A stretch of DNA of 64,000 nucleotides from contig WPIO01000135.1 in NCBI GenBank assembly GCA_009760855.2, positions 744,001-808,000 on the forward strand, in the 5' to 3' direction. Shown here piece by piece: positions 54,480 through 64,000 of this stretch. The notes beneath the pieces were generated by a model. It had not been told where the DNA came from. It was given only the letters and a program-made list of their open reading frames with translations, and made no database searches. The translations under genes and the position numbers were made by a program. Each line of letters starts with the position of its first letter. Within the stretch, counting starts at the first letter, position 1. The DNA comes from Cristatella mucedo (Eukaryota > Bryozoa > Phylactolaemata > Cristatellidae).

Positions 54480-54850
54480 ATTATAGCGGCTGCGAACCGG
54501 TTACGTGACAATCTGCGGTTAGGCGGCATAAAAGCCGACGTTATCACATTAAATATTCAAAAATTAATGTAATTGAATTGTGTAATTAATAGTGTGATTT
54601 AAATATTTAATATTCAGTAAGTTGTACCTAAGCAGTTGAGCTGAGTTGTACCCTATGCTTTGTCGCTGTACCCCATGGCTGACGTCGGACGAGTTCTTGC
54701 ACCCCACCGCTGCTGATGCTGGAACCCTATAAAACCCGCTACCATCGAATAAACTTCTCTTTGCTTTGGCTATATACTTATACTTACGGTACGGGCGCTC
54801 TGCGCTGCTGCCGCGTTCCGCTACTTTAAGCAAACCGGCGGGAATTTCCG
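54480..54850 (+). mobile_element. Candidate solo LTR (or a TATA promoter)
   Basis: An AT-rich left part (54,545-54,615) is followed by two TTGTACC(C/T)-type direct repeats, a CCTATAAAACC TATA box at 54,730 and AATAAA at 54,754. A TATA box about 25 bp before a polyadenylation signal is typical of LTR U3-R regions of Gypsy-type elements. No primer-binding site, gag-pol sequence or second LTR is visible and the ends are not defined, so this is tentative. Confidence 0.35.
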
Positions 54851-55204
54851 CTGCTCCCCCCCCCACGACTCGATGGCCATGCTCCGAGGCTTAGCAGCAT
54901 TGCCGGCGTTCGTCGCACATCAGCCGGGGACTAGTACCGCTACGAGCGCTTCGAGCTTGGTCCTAGTTCTGTCTCCGTGCACGGAAGCCGCCATATCTCC
55001 TTTCTAGCGCAGTGCAGAGGCGCAAGAGGTTGGCTGCAAATACAAAAGGCGAGGAGGCACGCCGGAAAAGGGGCTGCGAGGCACTCGTCACCAACCATCA
55101 CGATTGGTAGTCCTGGCTGTTCTCTACCAATGAGCTCGCAATCGAAAACCTATCAGAGCAAGTTTTCGTGCTAAGCTACTCCGCTGCGAAGGACTCTGGA
55201 TTCT
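54851..55204. other. No recognisable feature
   Basis: Mixed GC-rich DNA without an exon or repeat I can name. Confidence 0.35.
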
Positions 55205-55465
55205 TGTGAATTCTGGTTTGACCCAGCGGTTAAGGTGCTTGCCCCGACCAAGGTCTGGCCGAGGTCGTGAGCTCGTGGCCCCCGGCATGTGTGAAGCGCC
55301 TGAATAGAGATTAAACTCTCTTTGGGCGCTATAGAAATGAATTACATTATTATTATACTAACTGTCCTTTGTGTTCCTTGGACTGCTGACATTGCGTGTT
55401 ATCACTGGTCATGTCGACATGCTTCCTTTACAGCATTTGTATAGGTATACGACATAATTCATTTT
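55205..55465 (+). mobile_element. SINE-A copy followed by a partial L2-type 3' UTR
   Basis: The SINE spans 55,205-55,352 (GACCCAGCGGTTAAGGTGCT, a damaged box B, GATTAAACTCTCTTTGGGCG, ATAGAAATGAATTACATTAT). It runs straight into CATGCTTCCTTTACAGCATT and similar L2 3' UTR phrases to about 55,465. Confidence 0.78.
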
Positions 55466-55679
55466 TATTCATTTAAATTTGCCCGATCGGGGTCTGGAGG
55501 CAGCTCCAAAGGACCGGCGTTGCCGTCCTTTGCCCCCGCGGTGCGATCGCCTAATGCGCAATAGACGAGCTCTCGCTCGCCCGGAATCAGCGAATCAGAG
55601 GTGTAGTTCACGATCGGGCGCGACCGTCGCTTGCTCGCTTTTAGGTTCGGGCTTTAACGACGCGTCTGTCAACCTTCAC

Positions 55680-57075
55680 TGGTCGTGAGTGCAACGAATT
55701 AACTGCAACCTGCCTCAATCCACTCTATTTACGCAAAAACTTATCAGAAATCTTCAAATGAGTACCTGTGTACACCGTTTTTATAATGTACGCGTCAAAT
55801 TTCACGCCGTTGCACTCTCGTGTCCTCGTGAAAATGAGCTCCAAAGACTCTTACCACTACCGCAATCCATCGCAATCCACTTTAACTGGCTGCACAATTC
55901 GAATAATTCTAATATTCAGCATTGCATTATGCTAGATTTCAAAAGCATCCATAAAATTTCGCGCCATTGCGCACATGCGCTGTCACGCAATCCAATGCTA
56001 TTGACTGGAGTTGGCCCGAAGCAATACCGCGATCTACAGCAAAGCGAAAGAAATTGCATGCGAAAAGCTTCCGTTCTTGATCGCGTATCGCAGAGCACTC
56101 GGTGAAAAGTGTACTCGTACAATATCACGTGGACGGACATGAGCGTTCTCATTGAATGCAACGGCTCGGGTTAATACCGCAATTCATTCTAATCCTCAAG
56201 TCAAAATGCCCAGAAATAATTGTGTGTGAAGCTACGATTTTTACTGCTCATTAAAGGACACTTTGGTAAGTGTGCACTGTCCTATATTCAAGCCATTTCG
56301 CCTGCGCGATATCTGGCGATGTCCAATACAAGCGCCTGATTGTCCTGGCCACTCTTTGCAATCCACTCTAATCAACCAAAAATCCACCTGAAATAGGCTA
56401 CGAAAAACTGCAATTTAGATTTCATCTAATGCTCAACTCTCTTTAAAGTGCACCCACAATATTTCGCGCCGTTAACCTACGCAATCCCAGACAATGCACC
56501 AGCATTGACTGCAATCGTCTGGTCCAATAACGCAATTCCCTGCAATCTGTAGCAAAACAACCAGAAATCTTACGTTTGAAGCTGTACTTTCTATTGCATA
56601 TTACTCAGAGCCTCGCTCGCCGTCTACTCGCGAAATTACCGTGCAATTACCACGGGCGTGATCATGAAATGCAATACAATCGGCTACAATAGCCCAGGTC
56701 GGTACCGCCATCCAGCAAACAATTCGCATAAATCGGATTCTCAATGCTCTAATTGTACTCATATATTACAGTTAACTGTGTTCCAGTAGTAACACCCATA
56801 TAATTTAAACCCTTCCCATTGCGCACTTACGATCAAGGGTAATGCACAGCAGTCGATTGTAGTGGCTTGGCGAGTAGCGAAATCCACTGCAAATCCACTG
56901 CAAATCGATCAGCAATTGGCTTTACTAAGCTCTAATTCTCCTTGCCTATGAAGTTGCAATGCATTTTTAAATGAAATCTAATAAAAAATTTCAAGCCATC
57001 TTGCTCGTTAGTGGTCGGTTAATGCTCAGCGATCGACAGCGATGGCCAATACCGCAAAATTGATAGATAATTTTC
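55680..57075 (-). repeat. Diverged ~167-bp satellite, second array in opposite orientation
   Basis: The landmark AAATTTCGCGCCATTGCG or variants recurs near 55,797, 55,961, 56,125, 56,291, 56,458, about 56,630, 56,810 and 56,989, a spacing of 164-180 bp. Each unit also has a CAATACCGCAATCCACT-like phrase. Reverse-complementing these gives the AGTGGATTGCGGTATTGGCC pattern of the 8.4-10.9 kb array. Units differ widely, so the array is old. Confidence 0.72.
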
Positions 57076-57079
57076 AGCT

Positions 57080-57370
57080 GTCAGAAGCTGAGAGTAAAGA
57101 TAAGGCGCGAGAAATATGTGGTAGGAGATATGGTAGAACGTATGGTAGAAGGCTTGACATGGGAGAAGGAGAGAGATATATAGAGGGGGCCTGGGATATT
57201 GAGTGAGATATGAAAATAGACAAATAGAGATACACTCGCAGACAAAGATGATAGAAAGGGTATTGAGGGCGAGAGATGGAGCGAGTGAGAGAAGAGTAAA
57301 AAGTAGACACGATAAGAGATCGAGCAAGATACGGATAAATAGGCAAACGGGATTGAGCTAGAGATGAAAA
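57080..57370. repeat. Degenerate purine-rich (GAGA/GATA) tract
   Basis: Strongly purine-rich on the plus strand with GAGATA, GATAGA and GAGAGA phrases, reading as an aged microsatellite. Minus-strand frames give Ser/Leu/Tyr-rich peptides that are artefacts. Confidence 0.7.
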
Positions 57371-57739
57371 TTGGCTCAAAGATTGCTGCTCTTTTGGTTA
57401 AGCTACTCTCAGAGCGTACATTTAGAACTTTCGGAGATACGCGGGGACGACATTTGAAGTGGCCCAGTTCAAGCACAGTAATGCCGAAACCGATTTGCTA
57501 TTTGCTACATACGCTCCGAGTCCCGATTCTGCCCGAGAAGGAGGACAATAGCGGCTGAAGGCGGGTCGCTTTATTTATTAGCTAAAGCCTAATTGTCTTT
57601 GGAAGTTTTGACTGTGATAATTTAATCCAAGTTGCCATGGGAAATTGTTGCTCATATTTTCCTGTCAACTTACGTCTTTCGCTTGCTGCCGATTCAATTC
57701 CACAAAATCAGTGCGCCTTTCAAGGCAACAATGGATTGC
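57371..57739. other. No recognisable feature
   Basis: Nothing can be assigned. 57,530-57,545 resembles the AGGACAATAG phrase also found near 33,000. Confidence 0.35.
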
Positions 57740-58760
57740 CTTTCTCACAACGTAATCCAGCACCTTCAGACTCCTATCAAACCTTGGAGACTCTGTGAGA
57801 GGCTTGCTCAGCTTCGTCTAGGGAAAATAATCAAGATGATTTGCTTCCTTCCCTTAAAGACTGTTGGTGACAGAAGCTTTTTCTTCGCATATCCTTAACT
57901 GTAGAACTGACCTCCACACTTGGAATGCGTAGTGGCAGACCAACTAAAATCTTATATTGAGATCACAAACCTACCAAGTCAGTTTCAGCCTGGTTTTAGA
58001 GCTAACCACTACACACAGACAGCATTGCTTAGGGTATATAACTACCTTATCAGGAATGCAGACTTGGGTAAAGTCTCTCTGCTTGTTCTGCTTTATCTTT
58101 CGGGAACTTTCAATACTATTGATCACCAAGTTCTTCTTGAGCGTCTCGCATCGTGCCTGGATATCACCGGCACTGCACCGCACTAGTTCAGGTCCAATCT
58201 CTGAGGGAGTTTTCAGAATGTGATAAGAACGGACAAAGATCATCCCAGGAACCACTTGAGTACGGAGTACATCTGGGTTCTGTGTTCGGTCAGATTCTTT
58301 TCAAAGTGTATACTCTCCCTCGCTTTATACTTTCCCTCAATTGATGGCCAAGCACAATCTAGGCTTTCACTTCTATACAGATGACACTCAGTTGTACCTT
58401 TGCTTACACCACTTCTCGCCGACCTGCACTGGCTACTTGTCAAGCAACGGATCAACTTCAAGGTTTCGTCGCTCACTTTTAGGTTCCTTCATTATTTGGC
58501 TCCAGCCTACCTATCAGATATACTTCCCCCACCAGGCCAAGCATCGTAACACCCGATTTTTGGAAACTAACTTTACCTGTACCTCGTACATACCTCAAAT
58601 CCTTTGGAGACCGTGCATTTAGTTCTTAACTATGTTACTCGTGTTTTTTTATCAAGCATGGTACCACTCACCATTCGATCGCGTTTCCTTTGCAGCAAAT
58701 TCAAAGTGCCTAGACAGAAATTGAGTTCTCTGAGGGCGCTTTATCAAGTGTATTATTATT
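57740..58760 (+). mobile_element. L2-A LINE, reverse transcriptase with internal deletion plus 3' tail
   Basis: A C-terminal scrap (PLKTVGDRSFFFAYP, ending 57,898) precedes a second copy that reads VVADQLKSYIEITNLPSQFQ, GFRANHYTQTALLRVYNYLI, LLVLLYLSGTFNTIDHQVLL, RSSQEPLEYGVHLGSVFGQI and [13 protein letters not shown]. The expected FYADD is FYTDD, and PQGSVLG is altered to HLGSVFG. It then jumps directly to LHWLLVKQRINFKV, so about 100 codons are deleted. A 3' UTR and ATT tail end near 58,762. Confidence 0.88.
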
Positions 58761-58762
58761 AT

Positions 58763-59575
58763 TCTTAGATCCCTCCCAGCTCTCAAGAACGTCGAAGTTT
58801 CTACACACCCTTGCTGCTTAGATTGATGACATCCGTACATGGATGGCAGCAAACGTTCTTAAATTAATTGACGACAAAACCAACCTACTAGTTATGGGCA
58901 TACCAAGTGTGATTCAGAAATTGGAAAGGTTAACGCTCAAAATCGGCTCTGCCAGCATATTTCTTGTTGAACCTGCACGTAATCTGGTTGTCCTGTTCCA
59001 AAGTGACCTTTCATTAGACGACCAGATCAGCTCACCAGTCAAGTGTGCCTGTAGTGAGCATCACTGTTGCCACATCACACCACTTTTCGCCAACCTGCAC
59101 TGGCTTCCAATCAAGCTGCGTATTGACTTCAAGGTTCTGTCGCTCACTTTTTGGTTGCTTCATTCTCTTGCTCCAGCCTACTAATCAGAACTACCCCCTC
59201 AGGTGAAATATCGTCCAACCCGCCGTTCTGACTCAAATTATTTAGCCACGCCTCGTACGAACCTCAAAACCGTTGGAGACCGTGCCTTTAGTTCCTATGC
59301 TCCCAAAGCATGGAACTCACTCCCGTTCCACATCATACCGTCCAATGACCTGACGAAATTTAAAAAGAAGCTTAAAATGAGCCTATTTGTTACAGCATTT
59401 GTTGGGTCTTTCTAATTCGTCTCTCGTGTGAATGTGCCTGATAACACTGTGCATGCTGCTTGCGGACGTTACCACTAATTATTTAGTCATGCTTTCTACA
59501 CAGAATCTGTAAAGTGCCTGGAAAGAGATTTAGTTCTGTGGAGGTGCTATACAAATGTATTATTATTACCATTAT
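58763..59575 (+). mobile_element. L2-A LINE, C-terminal third and 3' UTR
   Basis: Begins DPSQLSRTSKF (just after the YADD region), then MAANVLKLIDDKTNLLVMG, LERLTLKIGSAS, FQSDLSLDDQISSPVKCA, LHWLPIKLRIDFKVLSLTF, TNLKTVGDRAFSSYAPKAWN and FKKKLKMSLF. The 3' end has GTAAAGTGCCTGGAAAGAG and GGTGCTATACAAATGTATTA. The SRLDYCNALLSGL block is missing (deletion after 59,045). Confidence 0.9.
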
Positions 59576-59860
59576 TATTCATGCCTTGCTGAAATGCTGC
59601 ACCAGCTTCAGCCTTCTCGTGCCCTTAGGTCCTCTATGGACACTAATTTAGATGTTCCATTCTTTCCCTTAAAGACCGTCAGTGAAAGAAACTGTTTCTC
59701 CGCATGTCCTAAGTTCAGAACTCACTTCCACATCTGCTTTCCTGCTGCCAACTGTGGCACATACTTTCCAGCCATCCTGAGCTGCTACTGCTATCCTACT
59801 CACTCGACTGCCTTCCCGACTCAAGTATGCTTCTCGCGTTCTCTTTGTAGCACAATAATA
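59576..59860 (+). mobile_element. LINE (L2/CR1 type) C-terminal fragment
   Basis: Frame reads CLAEMLHQLQPSRALRSS, then PLKTVSERNCFSACPKFR, corresponding to the LAELLHQYQPSRxLRSS and KTVGDRSFSxxAPKLWN blocks. A (AAT)n tail closes it near 59,858. Confidence 0.75.
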
Positions 59861-59861
59861 A

Positions 59862-59945
59862 TAATGCACTTGATAAAGCGCCTATAAAGAGATTAAGTTC
59901 TCTAAGGGCGCTTTATCAAGTACATTACTATTATTATTATTATTA
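59862..59945. mobile_element. Tail-to-tail inverted L2-A termini
   Basis: ACTTGATAAAGCGCC (59,868-59,882) and its exact reverse complement (59,907-59,921) flank a 24-bp loop that itself holds AGAGATTAAGTTCTCT. Two L2 3' ends therefore meet head-on, giving a long hairpin. Confidence 0.85.
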
Positions 59946-61045
59946 GCACCCTCAGATAACTTAATCTCCATCTAGCCACTTCAGTTTTCAAATAAAGACA
60001 AGACAATAAATCTGAAGCACTGCACGATTGTGAGGTAATGTGGTTCGGTGAGAAGCAGTGCTATGCGGTCACTTCGACGACACTCATGACAAAAACGCCT
60101 GGCAGCAGAGCTTTGCGTTGCTCCAACTGTAAGTGCCTTATTGCATAGACTAAAAGACATGCAAGTGCATGCATGAACCAAATTCGATTTGGTTTTCCTA
60201 TCGAAGCAGGCCCATTGTTTGCAATGTCTTATGGCCAAAAGTAGGTAGACTTGCCTGTGTGGAGCTGATGTGGTCGCCTTGTGAAAGGTCATTTTGAAAC
60301 AGGACACCCAGGTTGTGTGCAGATGCTACGTGAGATATGGCGGCCGAGCCAGATTTTAATTTTAAGGGATAGATTTTCCAGTTTCTGAGGGACAATAGGT
60401 TTTCGCATTACTAGTAAGATTGTTATCATCATTCAATTTGATAAAGTTTACTGCCATCAAAGTGCGAATGTCCTCAATACTTGCCGCAAGAGAGTTAAGA
60501 GAATTTGACACGCTTACGGCTGAGGGTATCAAAACACAGGTACAGCTGTGTTTTATTTGCATAGAAATGAAGGCCTGTATTCTGCTTGGTGATTGCATCA
60601 GCTAGAGAGAGAGCATAAATTGTGAAAAGAAGTGAACCAAACATAAAGCACTATGGAGGCCCCTCTGATGACTGTTGCCGGTTGACACTAATGCCCTGGA
60701 GTCTTCACTGAGATAGAACCTAAAACATTATAGTGCAGTCCCAGTGATGCACAGGCGAGATTATCAATGCCCTAGAAAGACTTGGTGATCAAATGTAGTG
60801 TAAACTGCCAAAATATTGAGCAAAGAGACAAGCAGAGAGATTCTACCTACGTCTGCATTCCTAAGGTCGTTATAAGCCCGAAGTAATAATGAATCTGATG
60901 AGTAATTAGCTCTCAAACCGGACTTGAACTAATCTCCAGGTTTGATATTTAATATAACAGTTCAGCCGATCTGCTACCACCCGTTCAAGAGTCTTTGGTG
61001 TACACGGAAGAAGGGCCTGTTTAAAGCTAACCTGATTGTTGTTTG
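59946..61045 (-). mobile_element. L2-A LINE, reverse transcriptase to 3' end (reverse, decayed)
   Basis: From right to left the minus strand gives LERVVADRLNCYI (61,000), a heavily mutated reverse transcriptase core, NSLNSLAASIEDIRTLMAVN, KLKSGSAAISHVASAHNLGV, LFQNDLSQGDHISST and HECRRSDRIALLLTEPHYLT. Frameshifts and stops are frequent. About 1.1 kb is retained, one of the longest copies here. Confidence 0.82.
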
Positions 61046-61149
61046 ACCGTAGCGCGTAATAAATTACGTGCCTATGAACATATAAACGTTTATCACTTTG
61101 GGCTGCAGGGTCTCCCACGCCGGCGGCGGCTTTAGCTACGCCGGCGGCT

Positions 61150-61530
61150 AGTAACCTGTAGTGTAATGTAATGTCATGTAATATATCTCCGTCTGACGCT
61201 CCACAAAGTCATAAAGACTATGTGGGTGTTACGAAAGAGAGTTTTGTATTGCGCACTCACAGCCTCAGCGGCTTTCGGTACGAATTCGGTAGCCAACAGA
61301 CTTCGTCTCACGCAACAAAGAGAAAGTGGGAAGCAAGCAGAGTCAGGAGAGCAGTTGAGGTAGTGAGTAGCATGGAAATAGCAGCTCAGGACCGCTGAAA
61401 AGGATGGGCCATAGTCAGCAGCAGGAGAGTGGTTGTCGTTGCTTAAGAATTGTGGAAGCGAGTTCCACAGTCTAGGACCTGCAGAGCTAAAGCTTCTGTC
61501 GCCAACGGTTTTTTTTCATGTTAGTTATGA
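61150..61530 (-). mobile_element. L2-B LINE 3' end (reverse)
   Basis: In reverse it encodes VGDRSFSSAGPRLWNSLPQF (from 61,500 leftwards), an L2/CR1-type C-terminal block, then a 3' UTR matching 14.2 and 39.6 kb, and ends at 61,160-61,186 in a (TTACA)n-like run (GTAATGTAATGTCATG on the plus strand). The pentanucleotide tail distinguishes this family from L2-A. Confidence 0.8.
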
Positions 61531-61779
61531 TCGTGTTCACCTATTATCGCTTCGTCATCGTAGTTCAATCGCATTCCTACATTTTAACTGTTGTTGCTAA
61601 AAATCGTGAATTTCCGCGGTGCATTTACAAAAGAAATGCACCCCGGAGCCGCCGTGGTGGCCGGGCCAGGCAGCTTAGACGCCTCTCGTTTGGCCGGAAC
61701 TGAGTACCCGCTTATTTGGTATTCCTAGCATTGTCTCGAACCACTCAGCACGCTACCCCCACAAGTGTCACTGTGAGTC

Positions 61780-62265
61780 TCTAACTTAGTGGCCATCAGG
61801 CCTGCTATAACTCCGGCGGCCCAACTGAAAGCTTGTCTTTGGAATCCTCGCTCAAAGTGCAATAAACCTCTGGTAACAAGTGACCTTATTTCTGAAAATG
61901 GTCTTGACCTGCTCGCATCGACTGAAACTTGGCCAATCGGTACACTGACTGATAATTAAAGACGCTACCCCGGCTGGTTTCTCATTCTTTCACACTCGTA
62001 GATCAATCAAAACTGGACGTGGTGTTGCTGCCATGCGCTCAAAATTCGACTTCAAGCCATTTGCAGTACTTCGAATCGATTGTCTTGATTTCACCCGACA
62101 ACAAGCTTCCGATTACGGCAGTCGTCTATCGCCCACCAGGTACTAAGTCCTCCTTTACCTCAAGATTTCTCCGATCTCATTTCGATTATGTGTGCAGGAA
62201 TCGACCCTTCTTCGTTGAGGGCAATTTTAACAATCACTTTGATAACGAGACCGAATGAGATCCGC
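61780..62265 (+). mobile_element. L2 LINE APE endonuclease fragment
   Basis: Frames read LKACLWNPRSKCNKPLVTSD, LISENGLDLLASTETW, then after shifts VAAMRSKFDFKPF, SPDNKLPITAVVYRPPGTKS and FFVEGNFNNHFDN. These are the WNxRS, ETW, VYRPP and GDFNxH blocks of the apurinic-like endonuclease domain of L2. GDFN has become EGNFN. Stops and frameshifts make it inactive. It is the only endonuclease part of the family seen here. Confidence 0.85.
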
Positions 62266-62361
62266 ACGTGGTCAGCTGTGCCGAATTTGTCAATATTAGG
62301 CGGCAATAGGGTAAAATCGTGGGACAACAACTTTTCATCACTTGTGTGAGCTTTGTTTGAA

Positions 62362-62500
62362 AAAAATATATAATTCATTTAAATAGCGCCCCAAGAGAAC
62401 TTAATCTCTATTCAGGCGCTTCACACATGCCTCGGGGCTCGAGCCCACGACATCGGTCGGGGCAAGCACCTTAACCGCTAGACCAAACCAGCTCGAAGTA
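62362..62500 (-). mobile_element. SINE-A copy (reverse)
   Basis: ATAATTCATTTAAATAGCGC, CCCAAGAGAACTTAATCTC, GGCGCTTCACACATGCCTCG, GGGCTCGAGCCCACGAC and CTTAACCGCTAGACCAAACC. A short deletion is seen beside GACATCGGTCGGGGC. Confidence 0.92.
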
Positions 62501-62609
62501 GGATCTTGCACCCGAGCAGTGGCTAAGCCAGGACTCTTATCTAGGTGCAAGACCTACAAAAATTGCTACGTAGGTCGGTGCAAGACCCTCAAAATTTTTG
62601 TGTAGACGG

Positions 62610-62795
62610 GACTTGGCGAGCCGTGATGGCACACTAGGTAAGGGTGATTGCTTTTTACGACCTTGGTCCCGATGTCGTGGGTTGGAATCCTGTGGTGGGT
62701 GATCCCTTATTGCAGCTGCAGGCGGTGGTGATAGCCTTTAAAGCTCTCTGTCGCCATACAAAATAATCTGTTATATCTGCTAGTAATTTTTAATG
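62610..62795 (+). mobile_element. SINE-B copy
   Basis: GAGCCGTGATGGCACACTAG, GTGATTGCTTTTTACGACC, box B GTGGGTTGGAATCC, GGTGGGTGATCCCTTATTG, GGCGGTGGTGATAGCC and AATCTGTTATATCTGCTAG. Confidence 0.88.
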
Positions 62796-63650
62796 AAATT
62801 AATATTAATTACTAGACCTGCAGTTAATGAAACATTAAAGAAAAAAGCATGGTGTTTATTAGCCATGAACTCAGAGAGAAGTTGCTCATCGAGTGTTTCA
62901 TGTTTCGTCCTCGGTGACGGTCGGTGGGGCATGGGAATAGGGGGTGGCCCAGCTGTAGTGGGGGCAAATGCAGTTAGAGACATGTATCCAACTGCAGTCG
63001 ACTGGTCTGGGCAAGGTTTCGATTCGATCACCCATATCCTCCGAAATTCAACTCCATAGCAAGTTTGTAGATGTGCTAGTTGCTGATATTCCTTCTTTCC
63101 AACCCTTCGAAACACGGCTTGAGAAGCTTTATGAAATCCGATTCGGAAACCTCGAACTGCTCCCCGATTTGAATCTGTACCCCATCTCCCCGATTGCCTA
63201 TGGGGCTTCACCAACATGGCTACCACCAACCTGTCTAAGAGGTCTAGCGTGATTTCTGGAGTGCTCAGCTTCCGATTTCATTTCGGGGTACTTCAACGTC
63301 GTCTCCAGGTGAGGCTCAGCCGCTTGTAGATGGGCACTTTGCACCATCGCTGCTAAAAAGAACTATCATAGCTACTACAATTTAGAGTAGCAAGCGATGG
63401 TCCATAGGCTGAAGTTGCTTAATTGTCCCAAGTACTCTCATCTACAGGGTGTAAGAAAACACCGTGCAGGATTTTACTCGATTGGAATCCTTATTCGAAA
63501 ACCAATTGTCCCATAAATATAACTTCTAATACCATGCTAAGGGATTAACCTAAGCTCTGTGGAAAAATTGAAAAAAACTAAGTTTTGAAATTAAGGAATA
63601 TTAATTAAGTATGCTGTACCGGCACGGTCATCTGTTCTGACACAGACAGC
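62796..63650. other. No recognised gene; one long unknown frame
   Basis: A 149-codon minus frame (62,780-63,229) of protein-like composition includes GFRIGFHKASQAVFRRVGKK and TTAGPPPIPMPHRPSPR. I recognise no family, and its end runs into SINE-B sequence. It may be a relic of a transposon protein or chance. The rest of the stretch shows nothing. Confidence 0.3.
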
Positions 63651-63651
63651 G

Positions 63652-63738
<87 letters not shown>
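63652..63738. repeat. (GA)n microsatellite
   Basis: About 43 pure GA units. Confidence 0.98.
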
Positions 63739-63742
<4 letters not shown>

Positions 63743-63759
63743 CACCTGCACGACTCAAA

Positions 63760-63789
63760 CCAACGAACTGGGGTCTCCCAGTTCGTTGG
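63760..63789. repeat. Perfect 13-bp inverted repeat with 4-nt loop
   Basis: CCAACGAACTGGG and CCCAGTTCGTTGG are exact reverse complements around GTCT. It sits about 20 bp beyond the (GA)n tract. No flanking element identifies it. Confidence 0.9.
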
Positions 63790-64000
63790 CTAGCAGGTTC
63801 GTGTACCGAATCAGCAACATCGTCAGCAGCATCCACTTGCTGTTGTGGTCGATATGAGTTTTACCTGAGCCAAAAAAGCATCCAAGTAAGCTATTAAGTC
63901 TCATCAGTAAATACTTCAGGCTCAAGACCAAAAAGCAACGCTTTATTAATGCAACTAAACTAAAAGTAAACAAAATAGACATTGCTAAAGGCCACTCTTT
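63790..64000. other. No recognisable feature
   Basis: Window end. Mixed DNA without support for a gene. Confidence 0.4.

Noticed and set aside
57019-57476. Tyr/Ser/Leu-rich minus-strand membrane-like proteins
   Set aside because: They arise from the degenerate GAGA/GATA purine tract read in reverse.

Overview
The window is nuclear DNA from an animal. It has GT-AG spliced coding exons inside CpG-rich islands, many tRNA-derived SINEs, many broken L2-clade non-LTR retrotransposons, long (GA)n, (CT)n, (TG)n and (CCG)n tracts, and several satellite or minisatellite arrays. There is no bacterial-type gene organisation. I cannot name the species. The L2 and SINE families and the GC-rich islands fit a repeat-rich invertebrate or early chordate, but no single feature decides it.

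Layout. 1-6.8 kb is mostly unrecognised sequence with L2 debris. 6.9-8.0 kb is a CpG island holding the first exon (minus strand) of a serine beta-lactamase-like secreted protein. 8.0-11.3 kb holds SINEs, a (GA)n tract and an old satellite of about 167 bp that is split by a SINE and by an L2 reverse-transcriptase fragment. 14.4-20.9 kb is a 15-bp satellite: a well-preserved 3.2-kb core (16,883-20,118) made of ordered variant blocks, flanked on both sides by decayed AT-rich units of the same period. 22.5-33.2 kb is a dense field of L2 and SINE copies, an unnamed repeat family, a 28-bp minisatellite and a 47-bp array carrying E-boxes. 33.2-34.4 kb holds a fragment of a retrotransposon with a restriction-like endonuclease (RLE) and a complete short hAT element that looks like the horizontally spread SPIN family.

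37.2-45.6 kb holds the best gene model, on the minus strand: a metallophosphoesterase-fold protein in two secure exons and one possible third exon. Almost all of its metal-binding residues are altered. 46-54.5 kb is a series of CpG islands with (CT)n and (CCG)n tracts and one first exon of a predicted N-myristoylated protein (52,535-52,735, minus). 54.5-57.1 kb has a candidate LTR, a SINE, and a second array of the 167-bp satellite in the opposite orientation. 57-62.5 kb is mainly L2 pieces covering endonuclease, reverse transcriptase and C-terminal regions. The window ends in a (GA)n tract and a perfect hairpin.

How the parts relate. Most of the DNA is explained by retrotransposition. L2 copies supply a 3' tail with a nested stem-loop, and the most abundant SINE carries a related tail, so it probably borrows L2's machinery. 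The three host genes are unrelated in function and show no operon-like arrangement. Gene ends are uncertain because only some exons are visible. All family names come from motif recognition by eye; no database search was run.
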